From Gnetum montanum (taxonomy: Eukaryota > Streptophyta > Gnetopsida > Gnetales > Gnetaceae): a stretch of 64,000 bases of DNA. The notes under the pieces are model-generated. The model did no database searches. It was not told the origin of the DNA and was given only the letters and a program-made list of their open reading frames with translations. A program made the translations under genes and the position numbers. Positions 33,520-44,943 of this stretch are shown piece after piece. Location: assembly GCA_015680685.1 (NCBI GenBank), contig MNCI01027140.1:544204-608203 (forward strand). Direction: 5' to 3'. Position 1 is the stretch's first letter. Every line of letters starts with the position of its first letter.

Positions 33520-35590
33520 TTGACCTCTCAAACCATGATAGTCACCTTAGCTCTACTTGTCTCCTCCATGGGATAGACATCTCAACCATTATCACCTATA
33601 TACCTAATCATGTTGGTGCCAACACCTACTATAGTAGCCCATTAGGAATATTCCATATCCCAAATGACCTTCCTACATTTTTCCATGCCTTTCTCCATGC
33701 AATCTTGGTCTGCATAGTCCTCACGAGTGGTCCTCATCATTGCTCATCCCTTTTCTATATCAGTGGATCCCACAATGGGACCATAAACAACCTAAGGGAC
33801 ACAAACACCATTTTTTTTCTTTGTGCCTTAAGTTCTAGCACAAACATCCTTCTCCCTATTTAGTGCATCCATGACAATCATAACCCAACATCTCCCTTCC
33901 ATATTGCAACCCATCACAAGGCCATTGGCCTTTCAACTAACACCACAACCATTTGTACAAACACCGTAGCCTGTGGAAATGTCCCAAGGATTGGATCAGG
34001 AATACTAGATGATCCAAAACTTCATGAAAGAATTATAGAATCTCAAAGCTTCCACAAGCTAGATAGTCAAGGTAATGGACTTCTACCAAGATGATGCCAT
34101 TAGTTTTTTTATTTAGCCAATAACTCTTTCATGAGGTATCACCATTCCCCAATTCACCAAGTACAATGGTGAAGGTGACTTGAATGCCCACCTCATAACC
34201 TTTCATTCTGAGTGCATACTCCTACAAGTTGGCCTCATATCATCATGTAGATTTTCACTATGTCTCTAAGCAAAAAAGCCTTGGATGGTACCATGCACTA
34301 CCAAGAGGATCTATATCCTCATTGGAAGACTTAATTTTGTAGTTTGTTAACCATTTCAAGTATAACTTAAAACATGATACAATCCTTCACCAACTAATGA
34401 AGGTTAAGTAGGGATCCCTTAAGCCCATATAGAAATTCATACAATGATGGAATGCTCTACATAATGAGATTCTAGAACCCATAGCTGAAGCACACCTTCT
34501 CACCATCTTCAAGGGGGTCATTAATGACTTTATTAAGTTGAAACTATACTACCTAGATCCACAATCACTCAGCCAAGCCTTCTCCCAAATCAAAAACATA
34601 GAAGAAGCAACTGAGGCTAGCCATGACCCTACCTACATTGCATTTAAGAACCAATGCACATAGAAGAATAGAGAAAAGGGTAGGAAAAATAACACAATTG
34701 TGGCTACAGTGGCCAAAGATAACAAAACAATCACACAAGGGTCAAAGAAAAATCAACCCAAGGCCCCTATTTATAATAATTAGTCTTCAATGTTTAGGGT
34801 GTTTGTACCAACTACCACAAGGCCTAATTTTTAGTGTAAAGAAAAATCTAGGTATACTAGGCTACTATTAAAGTCTTCATAACTCCTTGACCAACTATTA
34901 AAGAGTGGGAGAATTCAATACAAATAGATGATCAAGAAAACCTATCAAAAGCATGAGAGGCTATGTGAGATAGCCAAAACTCCCATCCTTACAACCAAGG
35001 ATGATCCCCCAGTACCTAAATACTTCAATCTTAATCCCCTAGTACTTAAATACTACCATCAACTTCTAGGTCATGAGAAAGACTTTTGCATAGCACTAAA
35101 GGATGACTTGTAGAAGATGATAGATAGGGGAAAATGTTTTCTTGATGCTTCAAAGCTAGTCACATCACAAAATAAATCCATGCAAGTCTATAAGGATCCA
35201 TAGAATGCCAATGAAAATCCATACACTATTTTGACATTTAATGTAACCAACAACTCTAGGCCTGTGTAGAAGCTGTTTGTGATATGGGTACCTCCTCATA
35301 ACTATAGGGGATCTTCAACTTCAACTAGCTCAAGGCCTTATTTTATTGTAAGAGTCCCACCACCTACACCTCCCAAGGATCCTTTTGTGGTCAAGGTGTC
35401 CTCTCCCACTGAATCCAAAACCAAAACTTCTCCTAGAACTAATAAACATCCTCCTGTAATGGCCAACGCAATGGCTTCTTCTCAACCAACCAACAATAGT
35501 AAAAGCTTTCCAAAAAATAACTCAAAACGCCCATGCCTAAGCTTAAGAACAATGATAATAAAAAGACCAATGCATAGAAGGAAGTAGGCC
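33520..35590 (+). pseudogene. gag: gag region of Tat-like gypsy element D
   Basis: A Pro/Thr/Gln-rich N-terminal part (33.5-34.0 kb) is followed by the retrotransposon gag core. Motifs are IPQFTKYNGEGDLNAHLITF at 34,144, then in another frame SLGWYHALP..SISSLEDL and the segment ending LYYLDPQSLSQAF. Near 35,050-35,115 the Tat-type Cys/His motif is visible as YYHQLLGHEKDFCIALKDDL; the first Cys of the usual pattern is replaced by Tyr. A Pro/Ser/Thr-rich linker (35,279-35,587) follows, and then the protease. Several stops and frame changes are present. In this group gag, protease, reverse transcriptase, RNase H and integrase normally follow one another; only gag and protease are found here. Confidence 0.75.
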
Positions 35591-35853
35591 CATCAAAGCC
35601 CACTTTTATCTAATTTCTTTTGATGAGTTCTAATGCTCAAGCCACATCAACTAGTTAACCATGAGAGGATCCAAAATCACAGAGAAAGAGAAAAGAAGCC
35701 AACAAACTTTTGAAGCATGAAGTTTGCATCTTGGGATGCATGGAGTAAGTTAAGAACAATAAAAATGAAAAGCTGACAACCAATGAAAAAGACTTCCTCA
35801 ATGCAATGGAATAAGTCAAATAGTCACTAAAATAGAAAAACACTTCCCTTAGC

Positions 35854-36249
35854 TTGTATGACGCTATGATGACTTATGTTGCACATCATGAAACATTAGT
35901 TAAAATGTTTACCTCTATTTCTATTAGCAAGGATATCCATGCTAGTAGAGAGTTGATCCATGCAATGTTGGTACCTCCTTCATCAAAGGAAGAAATGAGG
36001 TCAACAACACTAGTGTTTTGTGATAGCAAAGTCAAAACCAATTCCCAAGATGGTGGGACAACTAAGGCTCCCCTATTCATAACCATCAGGATAGGACAAT
36101 ACAAGGTGCTTTGAGTGCACGTTGACAATGGAGCCACAACAAATGTTATACCCTACACCATTGTAAAATGTCTAGGACTAACTAAGAAAATGCAACATAT
36201 CACAAAAACCACTCTTAAGTCTTTCAGCAAATCTCAAGTAGCTGTAAAA
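35854..36249 (+). pseudogene. Aspartic protease of element D, 5' part (split by element A)
   Basis: The frame open from 35,854 includes LFITIRIGQYKVL, a TGA at 36,112, then VHVDNGATTNVIPYTIVKCL. This is the active-site region of a retroviral-type aspartic protease, but the catalytic triplet is Asp-Asn-Gly at 36,124 instead of Asp-Ser/Thr-Gly. The frame reaches 36,249, where element A begins. It resumes in the same phase at 53,123. Both the Asn and the stop would inactivate it. Confidence 0.85.
36245..36249. repeat. Left target-site duplication of element A (TAAAA)
   Basis: TAAAA stands directly before the TGAGG terminus of A at 36,250 and recurs at 53,118-53,122 directly after the opposite terminus. 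Five bases is the usual length for these elements. Confidence 0.9.
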
Positions 36250-37353
36250 TGAGGATCAAGAACTTAGGTTAACACTAGAACTTAAATCAAGAATAGCTTT
36301 AAGTTCCCAAAATTACAAGTTGATTAGCCACAAAAACCACACCTAAATTTTACATGATTTCCCAACTTGGGTACATCCACACTCAAAGGGTAGAATCCTT
36401 AAAAGCCTCTAAATTTTGTTTCTCAAAAATGTGGTTTAAAGGGTAGCACATGCTATATAAGCTATGAGCTCTACACCATAGTGTTTCATCATTGCAAAAC
36501 CACTGAACACCACAAAGGTCCTGAGAAGCAGAGAATGTGGTTTCAAGGATTCCATAACTTTTAGAAAATTGAGCTTTGGTTCAAAGTGTTTTGACTTTGC
36601 ATAAATTCTCAATCCCATAAGATCTTGACAAGTTCAATTATGATGCCTTTTTGCAAGAAGCACATCAACCCCATAGGGCTACAACAAAGAAATAGAAAAA
36701 CACAAGGAAATTGTGTAACTTAAATTACAAGTCCTTGTACCTTGAAGCACAATTCTACAAATAAGCAAGTAAATGATATAAAAAATGAAGTACATAAATA
36801 CAATACAATAGAATAGATAATGATTGAATTGATGTTGAAAATGCTTGCTTAATTTTAAAGAGTTTAAAGTCTTCATATAGCCTTGGAGTTTTTGAAAATA
36901 CCTCAAAATTCATGTAGCCACTAACTAATGGCTAGTATAGATGGCTCCTTCAATATTGGGATGTCTCTCTAAAATTAGGTTTAAATATAGGTAGATGTCT
37001 TCTTTTCAAAGGAGGCATCTCCTATTTTCAAGAGACATCTTCCTATGAATGCACTCCTCTCAACCAAGACATCTTCTATTTCTTGGAGATGTCTTCTCAG
37101 CTTTTGAGCTCTAGTTCTTGAGGCATTCTCTTATTGATTTGGCTTCTTCCCAATCCTTGAAGAATCTTCATTTGACTCATACCCTTCATTTTTATCCATG
37201 CTCTTATCTTGCCCATGTAGTCTCCACTTTGATAGATATTTGTAGATTTCACTTATTGAGTTCTTATTCTTACCATGCAAAATTATCACACTTCACAACA
37301 TTCTATGCTATCCATTTTTATTAAGGACTTGACATACCAAAAGGCTAGTAATA
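36250..37353 (-). repeat. 3' LTR of element A
   Basis: It aligns along its whole length with 52,008-53,117. Shared blocks include AAAACACAAGGAAA with ACTTAAATTACAAGTCCTTG, TTGATGTTGAAAATGCTTGC, CTAACTAATGGCTAGT and AGACATCTTCCTATGAATGC. The start on the minus strand has mutated from TG to TA. It contains many GACATC/GATGTC hexamers between about 36,970 and 37,100. Confidence 0.9.
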
Positions 37354-37364
37354 TCCCCCTTTTT
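37354..37364 (-). other. Polypurine tract of element A
   Basis: AAAAAGGGGGA on the minus strand directly abuts the 3' LTR. It would prime plus-strand DNA synthesis. Confidence 0.85.
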
Positions 37365-37829
37365 GGTGATGTCCAAGACTTAAGAAAATTGGTGAGTAGA
37401 TAAACAATAACAATAACCAATAAAAATATTAAGACATAAATTCCAATAGTAGTTAAGGTTATGACTAGGATAATGACTCTAAAGCATAAGGCATAAGGTA
37501 GAGATCTCATGAAATATAAAATGAAAATATAATATGAAAAGGAAGAAATTATCTTCATAATAAAGCAACAAAACACATGATCTAGAAGCATGATTTTTCC
37601 ATAGCATAATCTATCAATAATAACTATCCACAATACATACAACCATTGAAATAACCTCAACATGTACAAACACCACATATGTGCAAGTCCACAACAAAAA
37701 TCACATATGTGTACATCATGAAACTATCCATGAATGATAAAACTATCCATAAAATACCAAAAACTCTTCCTCTTCTTTTACATTAGCAAAAAGGAAGGAT
37801 GACCTAAGAGCTCTAATCACTGATCTCTA

Positions 37830-39225
37830 TAGCATATTTGGAGTCCTCATCTCAAGGAGCTATAGAAAGAGAAGGTTTATAAGTCTTCTCCTCATATTCA
37901 TCATTATTGATATTGGTGTTAGAGACATGCTACTCAATATCATCATTCAAAGATGGTACCTAGATAGGAGCTCTTTGTGGACAAAGCTTCACTTAAAATT
38001 AAGATGAAGTAGGTGGATCCTACTAGGATGGAGCTGGCTAAGAAAATGAGAATGCACCCTTCCTCTAATAGGTGTAGGGATCAACAAGGCTTCATTGGAA
38101 TAAAGTTCCAAAGATGATCTCCATGGCCTACTTCTCAAAAGACCTAGGAGCATCATCTTAATGAGAAAAATTGGGTCCAGGCTACATGGGATCAAGATGC
38201 TCCCCTTGGACATGTGCTAGTGATGCATCAAGCTCCTTTGAATTGTACTCATTTATTGATTCATAGGCTTGAGAAGGTTTAGCTATTGTTGAATATCTCA
38301 GTGGAGTAGGAAGGTCCTCCTCAATTTCCAAAATGAGAGAAGTGATGATCTTCTTACACTACTATCCATTAGGAGGAAGAGGTTCTCTTGCTGGGTCCAT
38401 TCTCTTATGTAGGTAAGAGAGATTCCTGTCAGTCATCCCCAAGGTATGAGAAAATAGTTGAAGTAGCTTATTTAGGGAAGATCTCACCTGTCCACTAATA
38501 GCTTTTGACCTTTTCAACTAAGGATAGGTCCATGATGGTGATGTTAATCTCTTCTTCTTCTAGGAATGAGGTGGTTTGGTGTTGGATTTTGCTTCATCAG
38601 CATGGAAGGAGCTCCCCTTCTCTACATACTCACTAAGGGTCCTCTTGCCTTTAAGTAAAGGCATCTTTGGAATAGATACACCTCACTAATGGATAAACAA
38701 GCTAATGAGGTGAGAGAGCCCAAGGATTCTCTCCTTGATGAACAAAACCAACAGGTTAGGATACAGAGTATGACACAAGTCCAATGGTTGTCTTGTATGA
38801 AGGTGGTACAAAATAAACAATTGGGTAGAAAACAAATAATTATAGCTTCCTCCTTTTACAATTATGTTATAAAAAATAGTTTGTAATATGATCAAAGCAT
38901 CTAGTTCCATTTGATTCCTATAATTTCTCCCACTACGAAGAGATGATAACTTCCCAAACAATGCATCATAAAATTCATCTTGACACCATTCATAAAAATA
39001 TCGTTAATGGAATGAATGGTAATCCTAAAGACATTAGCATTGACAATCCCAATAAGTGCATTGACCACTTGAGGAGACACATGAAATACCAAATTCCCAA
39101 CCATGGTAGTAAAAGCCCCAATAGAGGCATTTTTAATAACAATGTTACAGTAAAAATCCCAAATGAGAATTTTAGGCACATAGAAATCCATGGAAATAAA
39201 AGTGACCCAATTTAACACTCGTGCT
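37830..39225 (-). pseudogene. ORF2 of element A, plant-transposon-protein-like
   Basis: From about 39,218 down, the minus strand reads FISMDFYVPKILIWDFYCNI, FTTMVGNLVFHVSPQVVNAL and IHSINDIFMNGVKMNFMMHC. After a frameshift it continues SLRSGRNYRNQMELDALIIL, IFYNIIVKGGS and ERILGLSHLISLFIH. The pattern (L...FY.N ... VRG..V..SP..IN.LLG) is that of the putative plant transposon protein domain, a plant-specific domain of unknown role found as an extra ORF in retroelements. The same protein, in the same position after gag, occurs in element B. A less conserved tail runs to about 37,830. Stops and shifts break it. Confidence 0.6.
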
Positions 39226-40484
39226 CATAAACTCCTTCTACCTACACTGAGGAAAGGAAAGAGAATGCTCATAAATGATAGAAATGGTTTGAGTTACCTC
39301 ACACTCATGCTAGGCACTAACTGATCTAAACTAAGAGTTGTAGGTGCTTGGATTGCTGGTGGATGCTCTCTTTGACTTCTTCTTTGGTAGTGTCCTTGGT
39401 GTTGTAACCTTCTTGTGGCCCATGATTTTCTAAAAAATGCACAGATTGCTATTGTAGATGAAGCCCTAGTCATCTCCCCTTGATCATCTCATTAAAAATA
39501 AATCAAAAGGTTTGGATTTATATAATCACGTTGAACAAGGGTTGGGTTTTTAATGAAAATGTCGATGTCTTCTTTGAAATATAGATGTCTCTTCTACACA
39601 TATAACTACATGTAGATCTCTTCTTTGCAAAGTTGATGTCCCCTTTTGAAAGTAGATGTCTCAACAAGATGGGGCTTTGCAAGATAAATCATAGGAATGG
39701 TTTCCAAGGATTATAGTATTAAAAGATACTTATAATGAATTAAAAACTTACCTATGCTTACCCTCCTTGCTAACGAAAATAAAGATGTCGAATAAGCTTA
39801 AGAATGAGATTCCTCTTTTGAGCTTTCTCTTTCACACAAGCTTCTTTGATCTTTAAGGCTTAGCTCCCTCTCACAAATTTTTTGAAGAGAGTTTCCTCAT
39901 TCTCATGTTCCTTCCTTTTGATCCTTGATACTTTCTTAACTCCCTTGTCTTTTTGAGTTGTCCTCCATTTTTTCCCTACAAGATTTCCTTTCTAGGTGAA
40001 TTTGGGTAAGATCAAGGAGTCTTATAATATGACCAAGTGTTCATGTGATAGAGCATTAAATTGTAATTCCATTAATTGTATCAAAATATATTATAATAAT
40101 AACATTTAACCTTTCTATTATGATTAGAGTAGTCAAACCTTGGAGTTACCTTTTGGTTACTTGTAGTGCTAGTGGTTACCTTAATCTTTGAAGTGCTTTC
40201 TTATTTAGATGAGGTTGTTGTAGATGTTGATTCCTGTTGACAACATTCTAGACCACTTTTGTCATTTGAACTTCTTTCTTATCCAAGAACCATCTTAAGG
40301 AACTCTTTTCCTTTGACTAGCCTTTAATCTACAAGTTTGGTATCTACAAGTTCTTTCTTAATCTACTCATAAGACTTGGTTACTCTTTCATTATCATTCC
40401 TTAGATTTGAGATTTCTTTTCTAAGGTCTAAAATCTTTAAATTTAATGAAGAAATGTATTGATCATTGATTTTTAGTTTTTTAT
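39226..40484 (-). other. Element A spacer between gag and ORF2, with GACATC repeats
   Basis: The minus strand has CTCTCTTCAAAAAATTTGTG (about 39,880), which pairs with CTCTCTTCAAAAAATTCATA at 48,059 in element B, so this spacer is shared by the family. Several GACATC/GATGTC hexamers lie at 39,550-39,665. No protease, integrase or reverse transcriptase motifs are seen. Confidence 0.6.
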
Positions 40485-41577
40485 TCAAATTAGTACAAAG
40501 ATTTTGAAAATATAAAGTTCATACCTTTGTCCATCATTTTCAAATTCATCATCTAAGATGCTAGCATCATCATCTATGAGAGCCATATAGATGAGACATA
40601 AATTTTTTATATCATCCTCCACCTCTTCTTCACTTTTTTCTCCATCATTTTGGTTTTTGTAGAAGTTATTCTTTTTCATATTTATATGACTTATGTCCCT
40701 CCATTGTAACCTGCCATTACTAGGAAATTCAAAGGCTGCATCGCCTCTTCCACCGCAAACGCAACACTCTATTAAAAAAGAATTAAAATTAGAACTTGAA
40801 AAATTTTACTTCTTTCCTTACCTTTTAATTTATTGGGTATTTTTTGATTGGAGTTATTACTCCATTTTTCCATAAGTCTTTGCAACCTTCTTGATAAAAG
40901 TGTTATTTTTTCTTCGTTGCTCACATCTTCTTATTCAGTAGGTTCCTTTTCCTTGGAGGTAGATTTTAGGGTAATGGGCTTTTCATTTATCACCCCTTTG
41001 CTTATGAGGTTTATTTTATGAGTAATAAGAGCACTTTGAAGCTCTTGATATATTAAAACTGAAAAGTCTATAATTGCCTCCATGGTTGTAACCTTAGGTC
41101 TAAATTCTAGTTGTAGAGTCCTAATCATTTTTATTATTACATCACTTTTAGGCAATTCCTTGTATGTGACCCTAATTACCACAAAAAGATCATCTTTCCT
41201 ATAGAAATAATATTTTATCTTTTCACCTTCTCTCATTCTAAGCTTATCATACTCACTGTGCAAAACTAAAAGTTTAGATTGCATAACTATTGATGTTTCC
41301 TCATAAGTAGCTTCTAAAGTTTCCAAAATTTCTTTAGCAGTATTACATCTAGCTACCTATTAAATTAAAATTTATTTAATGTACAATATAAACAATTTTT
41401 TACTTTAGAATCATGCATAAACTTGTCTCTTTCTTCTTGTGTCGACTTGCTTCAATGCTTGATGGCCTTTGTTACACTGTCGACAGGCAGTGCGTAGCCT
41501 TCAAGGATGGACTCCCATACTTCAAAATCCATAGAATTGAAGAAGCCTTGCATCCTCACCTTCAAATAGGAAAAGTC
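40485..41577 (-). pseudogene. gag: gag of element A, main part (UBN2-type copia gag)
   Basis: The minus strand begins FDFSYLKVRMQGFFNSMDFE with conserved Trp (VWESILEGY), then after a gap METLEATYEETSIVMQSKLL, YDKLRMREGEKIKYYF and DVIIKMIRTLQLEF. This is the copia-type gag (DUF4219 plus UBN2 pattern: YEGTS..KESK, L.+KI..SL). A Cys motif follows (CCVCGGRGDAAFEF; the His and last Cys of the knuckle are lost), then NNFYKNQNDGEKSEEE and LCLIYMAL, typical of the acidic linker after copia gag. The first 15 codons (ATG at 51,952) lie beyond element B, and the frame is continuous once B is discounted. Gag packages element RNA. Confidence 0.85.
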
Positions 41578-41582
41578 AAACC

Positions 41583-42806
41583 TCTTAACCTTTTGGTATG
41601 CCAAAAATTTAAGGAAAATGGAAAATATAGAATGGTTTATGGAGTGTGATGTTTTTGCAGGGCATGAAGTAGAGCTCAAGAGATGACATCTACAAAGAGA
41701 TGTCAAAGTGGAGACCACAAGGACTTGCCAAACATAAATCAAGACTCATGGAATGAGAGCTACAAAAAGATGTTAAAGTGAAGCTACAAGGAATCAAGAA
41801 AGCTTGGACAAGAACTTTATTAGAAAAGTGAAAGCAAGGACAAAGAATAAGACTACAACAAAATGAAGATGTTTCAAGAATTGGAAAGAAGAAAAATCAA
41901 GAAAAAGAAGCTTTGGAAACCAAGTTCAAAAGTTGAGAAAATGTCTCTCAGAAGCAAAAGACATCTTGGTCAAAGTGCAAAAGAACCAAAGAAGATGTCT
42001 TGTTAAAATAGTAGATGTCTTCTATCTAGAAAAGGTGTCTCCTTAGAGACATACCCTTTGGTGGAGAGACGTCTCCCCTATATTGAAGTCTATGTAGTGA
42101 GATGTCTCAATCTTGAAGAAAATGTCTCCCCTAGCCATTAGATAGCTGTTGCATGAATTCCAAGGTGATTTTAGAAATTTTAAGGCTATAAGAAGACTTC
42201 ATTCTCTTGGGCATTGTGCAATTTTTGTGTGCAAGCACGCATTAAGATCAAGAAATTATTATGTATAGTATTTTATTGTATTTTTGTACCCCATAGCACT
42301 ATCTTTTGTACTATTGTAGTGATCAATTGTGTTGTACGTCAAAGTAAAAGGACCAGCAAATTAGTCATGTCCTTGTAATTTTAATTTATCTTTCTTGTTG
42401 CCCCACTAGGATTGATGTGCTTCTTATGAGAACGCATCATCCTTTAGCTTGTTAGAATCTTACTAGGATTAAGTGTTGGTGAAGCATCACAACACTCAAG
42501 AGTGGAGCTCAAGTTGTAAAGATTGTGGGATCCTAGAAACCACTTTCTAAGCTTGTTAGGATCTTGTGCGGTTGAGTGGATTCACAACAATGAATCACTC
42601 TGAAGTAGAGTTTAGAGTTGTATAGGATGTGGTATTCTTGAAACCACATTTTGAGAGAAACAATATTTGGAGGACTGTAAGTGAATCTACCCTCTAAGTG
42701 GGGAGTACCCAAGTTGGGGAACAATGTAATTTTGTGTTGTTTTTGTGGCTGCAAATTTTAATTTGGGAAACTTATTCATCCCACCTTCTAAGTTCTGCAA
42801 TCCTCA
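41583..42806 (+). repeat. 5' LTR of element B
   Basis: It aligns with 50,665-51,907 (GAGCTCAAGAGATGACATCT, AATCAAGACTCATGGAATGA, CATTCTCTTGGGCATT, GGACCAGCAAATTAGT). It ends TCCTCA at 42,806, two bases before the primer-binding site. Promoter elements are not obvious. A block of GACATC/GATGTC hexamers lies at about 41,940-42,125. Confidence 0.88.
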
Positions 42807-42808
42807 AG

Positions 42809-42821
42809 TGGCATCAAAGCC
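42809..42821 (+). other. tRNA-iMet primer-binding site of element B
   Basis: TGGCATCAAAGCC resembles the plant initiator-Met site TGGTATCAGAGC and lies two bases after the LTR. The relative in element A has TGGTATTAAAGC. Reverse transcription would start here. Confidence 0.8.
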
Positions 42822-42860
42822 TAGTACTCTTGTTTATACATCAACTTCCAAGAATAAACA

Positions 42861-44400
42861 ATGGAGGGAACATCTTACACAAAGACACGCATGTTTGATG
42901 GATTTAACTTTGCCTATTTGAAGACAAGAATGCAAGGCTTCTTCAAAGTGATAGAGTTTGAAGTCTGAAAATCCCTTCTTGAAGGCTACACATCATCCAT
43001 TGATAGTACAACAGAGGCCATCAAGCCTTGGAACAAATGGATACAAGAAGAAAGAGATAAGTTAATGTATGAATCAAAAAATAAAAATTGTATATTTTAT
43101 GCATTGAATAAATCTGAGTTTAATAGAGTAGTTGGTTATAAAATGGTGAAAGAAATTTAGGAAACGTTAGAGGCTACTTATGAAGGAACCTCAATTATTA
43201 AACAATCTATATTGTTAGTTTTACAAAGCAATTATGATAAGCTCAAAATGAGAGAAGGTGAGAAAATAAAAGATTACTTCTCTAGAGAAAATGATCTTGT
43301 TGTGGCCATTAGAGGTACTAGTAAAGATTTTCCAAAAAGTGATGTCATTATAAAAATGATTAGGACTTTACAACAAGAATTTAAACAAAATGTGACTACA
43401 ATGAAAGAAATTATGGATTTTTCAAAACTTAAATTTGGACAGCTTCAAAGTGCTTTCATTGCTTATGAAATGAGTCTCATAAGTGAAGAAGCTATTCAAG
43501 AGAAGTTGTCCATTGCTCTTAAACTAGCCACCAAGGAGAAGGAGCCTTATGAGCTAGATGAGGACAGTGAAGAGGAGATAGTCTTTCTCTCAAAAAAGCT
43601 TCAAAGACTTATAGTAAAGAGAGATAAAAGCTCCAATAAATAGAGATCAAATACATTCAAAGGTAAAGATAGAGGTAAAATTTTTTTGAGTTCTATGTTT
43701 GATACTTCTTCTATAGAATGTTGGGTTTGTGGTGGAAGAGGCCTTATGGCCTTTGAATGTCCTAGTAATGGTAGGTTATAGAGAAAGGATAGAAATAATT
43801 AAGAGATGGAAAAGACCAATTTATACACATGTTGGGATGATGGAAAGCAAAGTAAAGAAGAGGTGGAAGATGATGTAAAAAATTCACATCTCGTTTGTAT
43901 GGCTCTCAAAAATGATGTTGCTAACACCTTAGATGATAAAATCACTAAGGAGAAAAGGTTTAATATTTTATGTAATGAATTATTATCTTTTCAAAATCTT
44001 TGTACAACATTAAATAAGAAAGTTAAAACAAAGATCATAAATTTCTTTATTGAATTCAACAATTTCTAATGTTACTAAAGGACTCTTAGACCTAAGGGAT
44101 AAGAATGAAAAACTAACCTTGTCTTATGAGGAGGCTCAAGTAGAAATCACAAATTTCAAACTTGTGAATGAAAGGTTGGTAAAAGGAAAATAATCCATTC
44201 AAATGGTATTAGAACAAGGAAAAAGTAAAGAAGAAAAGAGTGTACTTGGCTATTGTACACAAGATAAATCACCTTCATCAACTCCATCTCAATTGAATGC
44301 TATTCCAAGGGACAAAGCTAATACATTCCAATCAAAAGAAGCTTTCATTCAAGAAAAGGATCCTCCAAGGTTTGATCATTCAAATCACAATAGAAGGATT
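42861..44400 (+). pseudogene. gag: gag of element B (UBN2-type copia gag)
   Basis: One frame from ATG 42,861 to 44,069 is broken by TGA 42,966, TAG 43,158, TAG 43,641, TAG 43,779 and TAA 43,800. A shifted frame continues to about 44,400. It reads MEGTSYTKTRMFDGFNFAYL, GFFKVIEFEV, YEGTSIIKQS, YDKLKMREGEKIKDYFS, SDVIIKMIRTLQQEF. The zinc knuckle at 43,719 is CWVCGGRGLMAFEC, with Leu where His is expected. Then follows NLYTCWDDGKQSKEEVEDD and a coiled-coil tail. The first two stops fall at positions of conserved Trp (TGG to TGA or TAG). Only 54 bases separate the LTR from the ATG. Confidence 0.88.
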
Positions 44401-44403
44401 ATA

Positions 44404-44929
44404 TGCTCCATTCTAGAAGGTTTGTCTGGAAAAGATGTCTTTCTAAAATCTACATTCTAGGAAGACATCTTCATTTAGGGAAAGACATCTTTCTGAAACT
44501 AGCCTACATTTTGTGAAGATGTCTTTGTCTAGTGAAGACATCTTTGCCTAATGAAAGACATTTGTTGTTTCTTGAAGACATCTTTGTCTGTGCATCTTTC
44601 ACTTTTTCCAAGATGTCTAATGTTTCTTGAAGATGTCTTTCTTTACCTTCCTTTGCATGATGAATTCTTCATTTCTTGTTCATAACCTTGCACTTCTACT
44701 TGCATTAATGATGGTAATTTTGCTTGTCCATGTTCTTTAAATTCTCTTCCTTTGAGTTTTCCTTTTGTGGATGAGACCTTGAAACCTTGTGGATGACTTT
44801 CTCCTTTTGTCTACATCAATGTGTTCTTTGTCATCTCATCTTTGTCCTACAACCACAACAATCATACAACCATACACACAATCTTTGTCTCCATTTTTCT
44901 CAATATTTTGACACACCAAAAGGTCCACA
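44404..44929 (-). repeat. 3' LTR of element C
   Basis: The start on the minus strand, TGTGGACCTTTTGGTGTGTC, matches the family LTR start seen in A and B (CTTTTGGTATGTC). It is shorter than the A and B LTRs (about 0.5 kb versus 1.1-1.2 kb) and rich in GACATC/GATGTC. A purine tract, AAAAAGGAGAAGA (44,931-44,943), adjoins it. Confidence 0.7.
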
Positions 44930-44930
44930 A

Positions 44931-44943
44931 TCTTCTCCTTTTT
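44931..44943 (-). other. Polypurine tract of element C
   Basis: AAAAAGGAGAAGA on the minus strand next to the LTR start; the same position and form as in element A. Confidence 0.7.

Noticed and set aside
37286-37678. 130-codon hydrophobic open frame on the minus strand, membrane-protein-like
   Set aside because: It straddles the LTR edge and polypurine tract of element A; the hydrophobic composition comes from AT-rich DNA.
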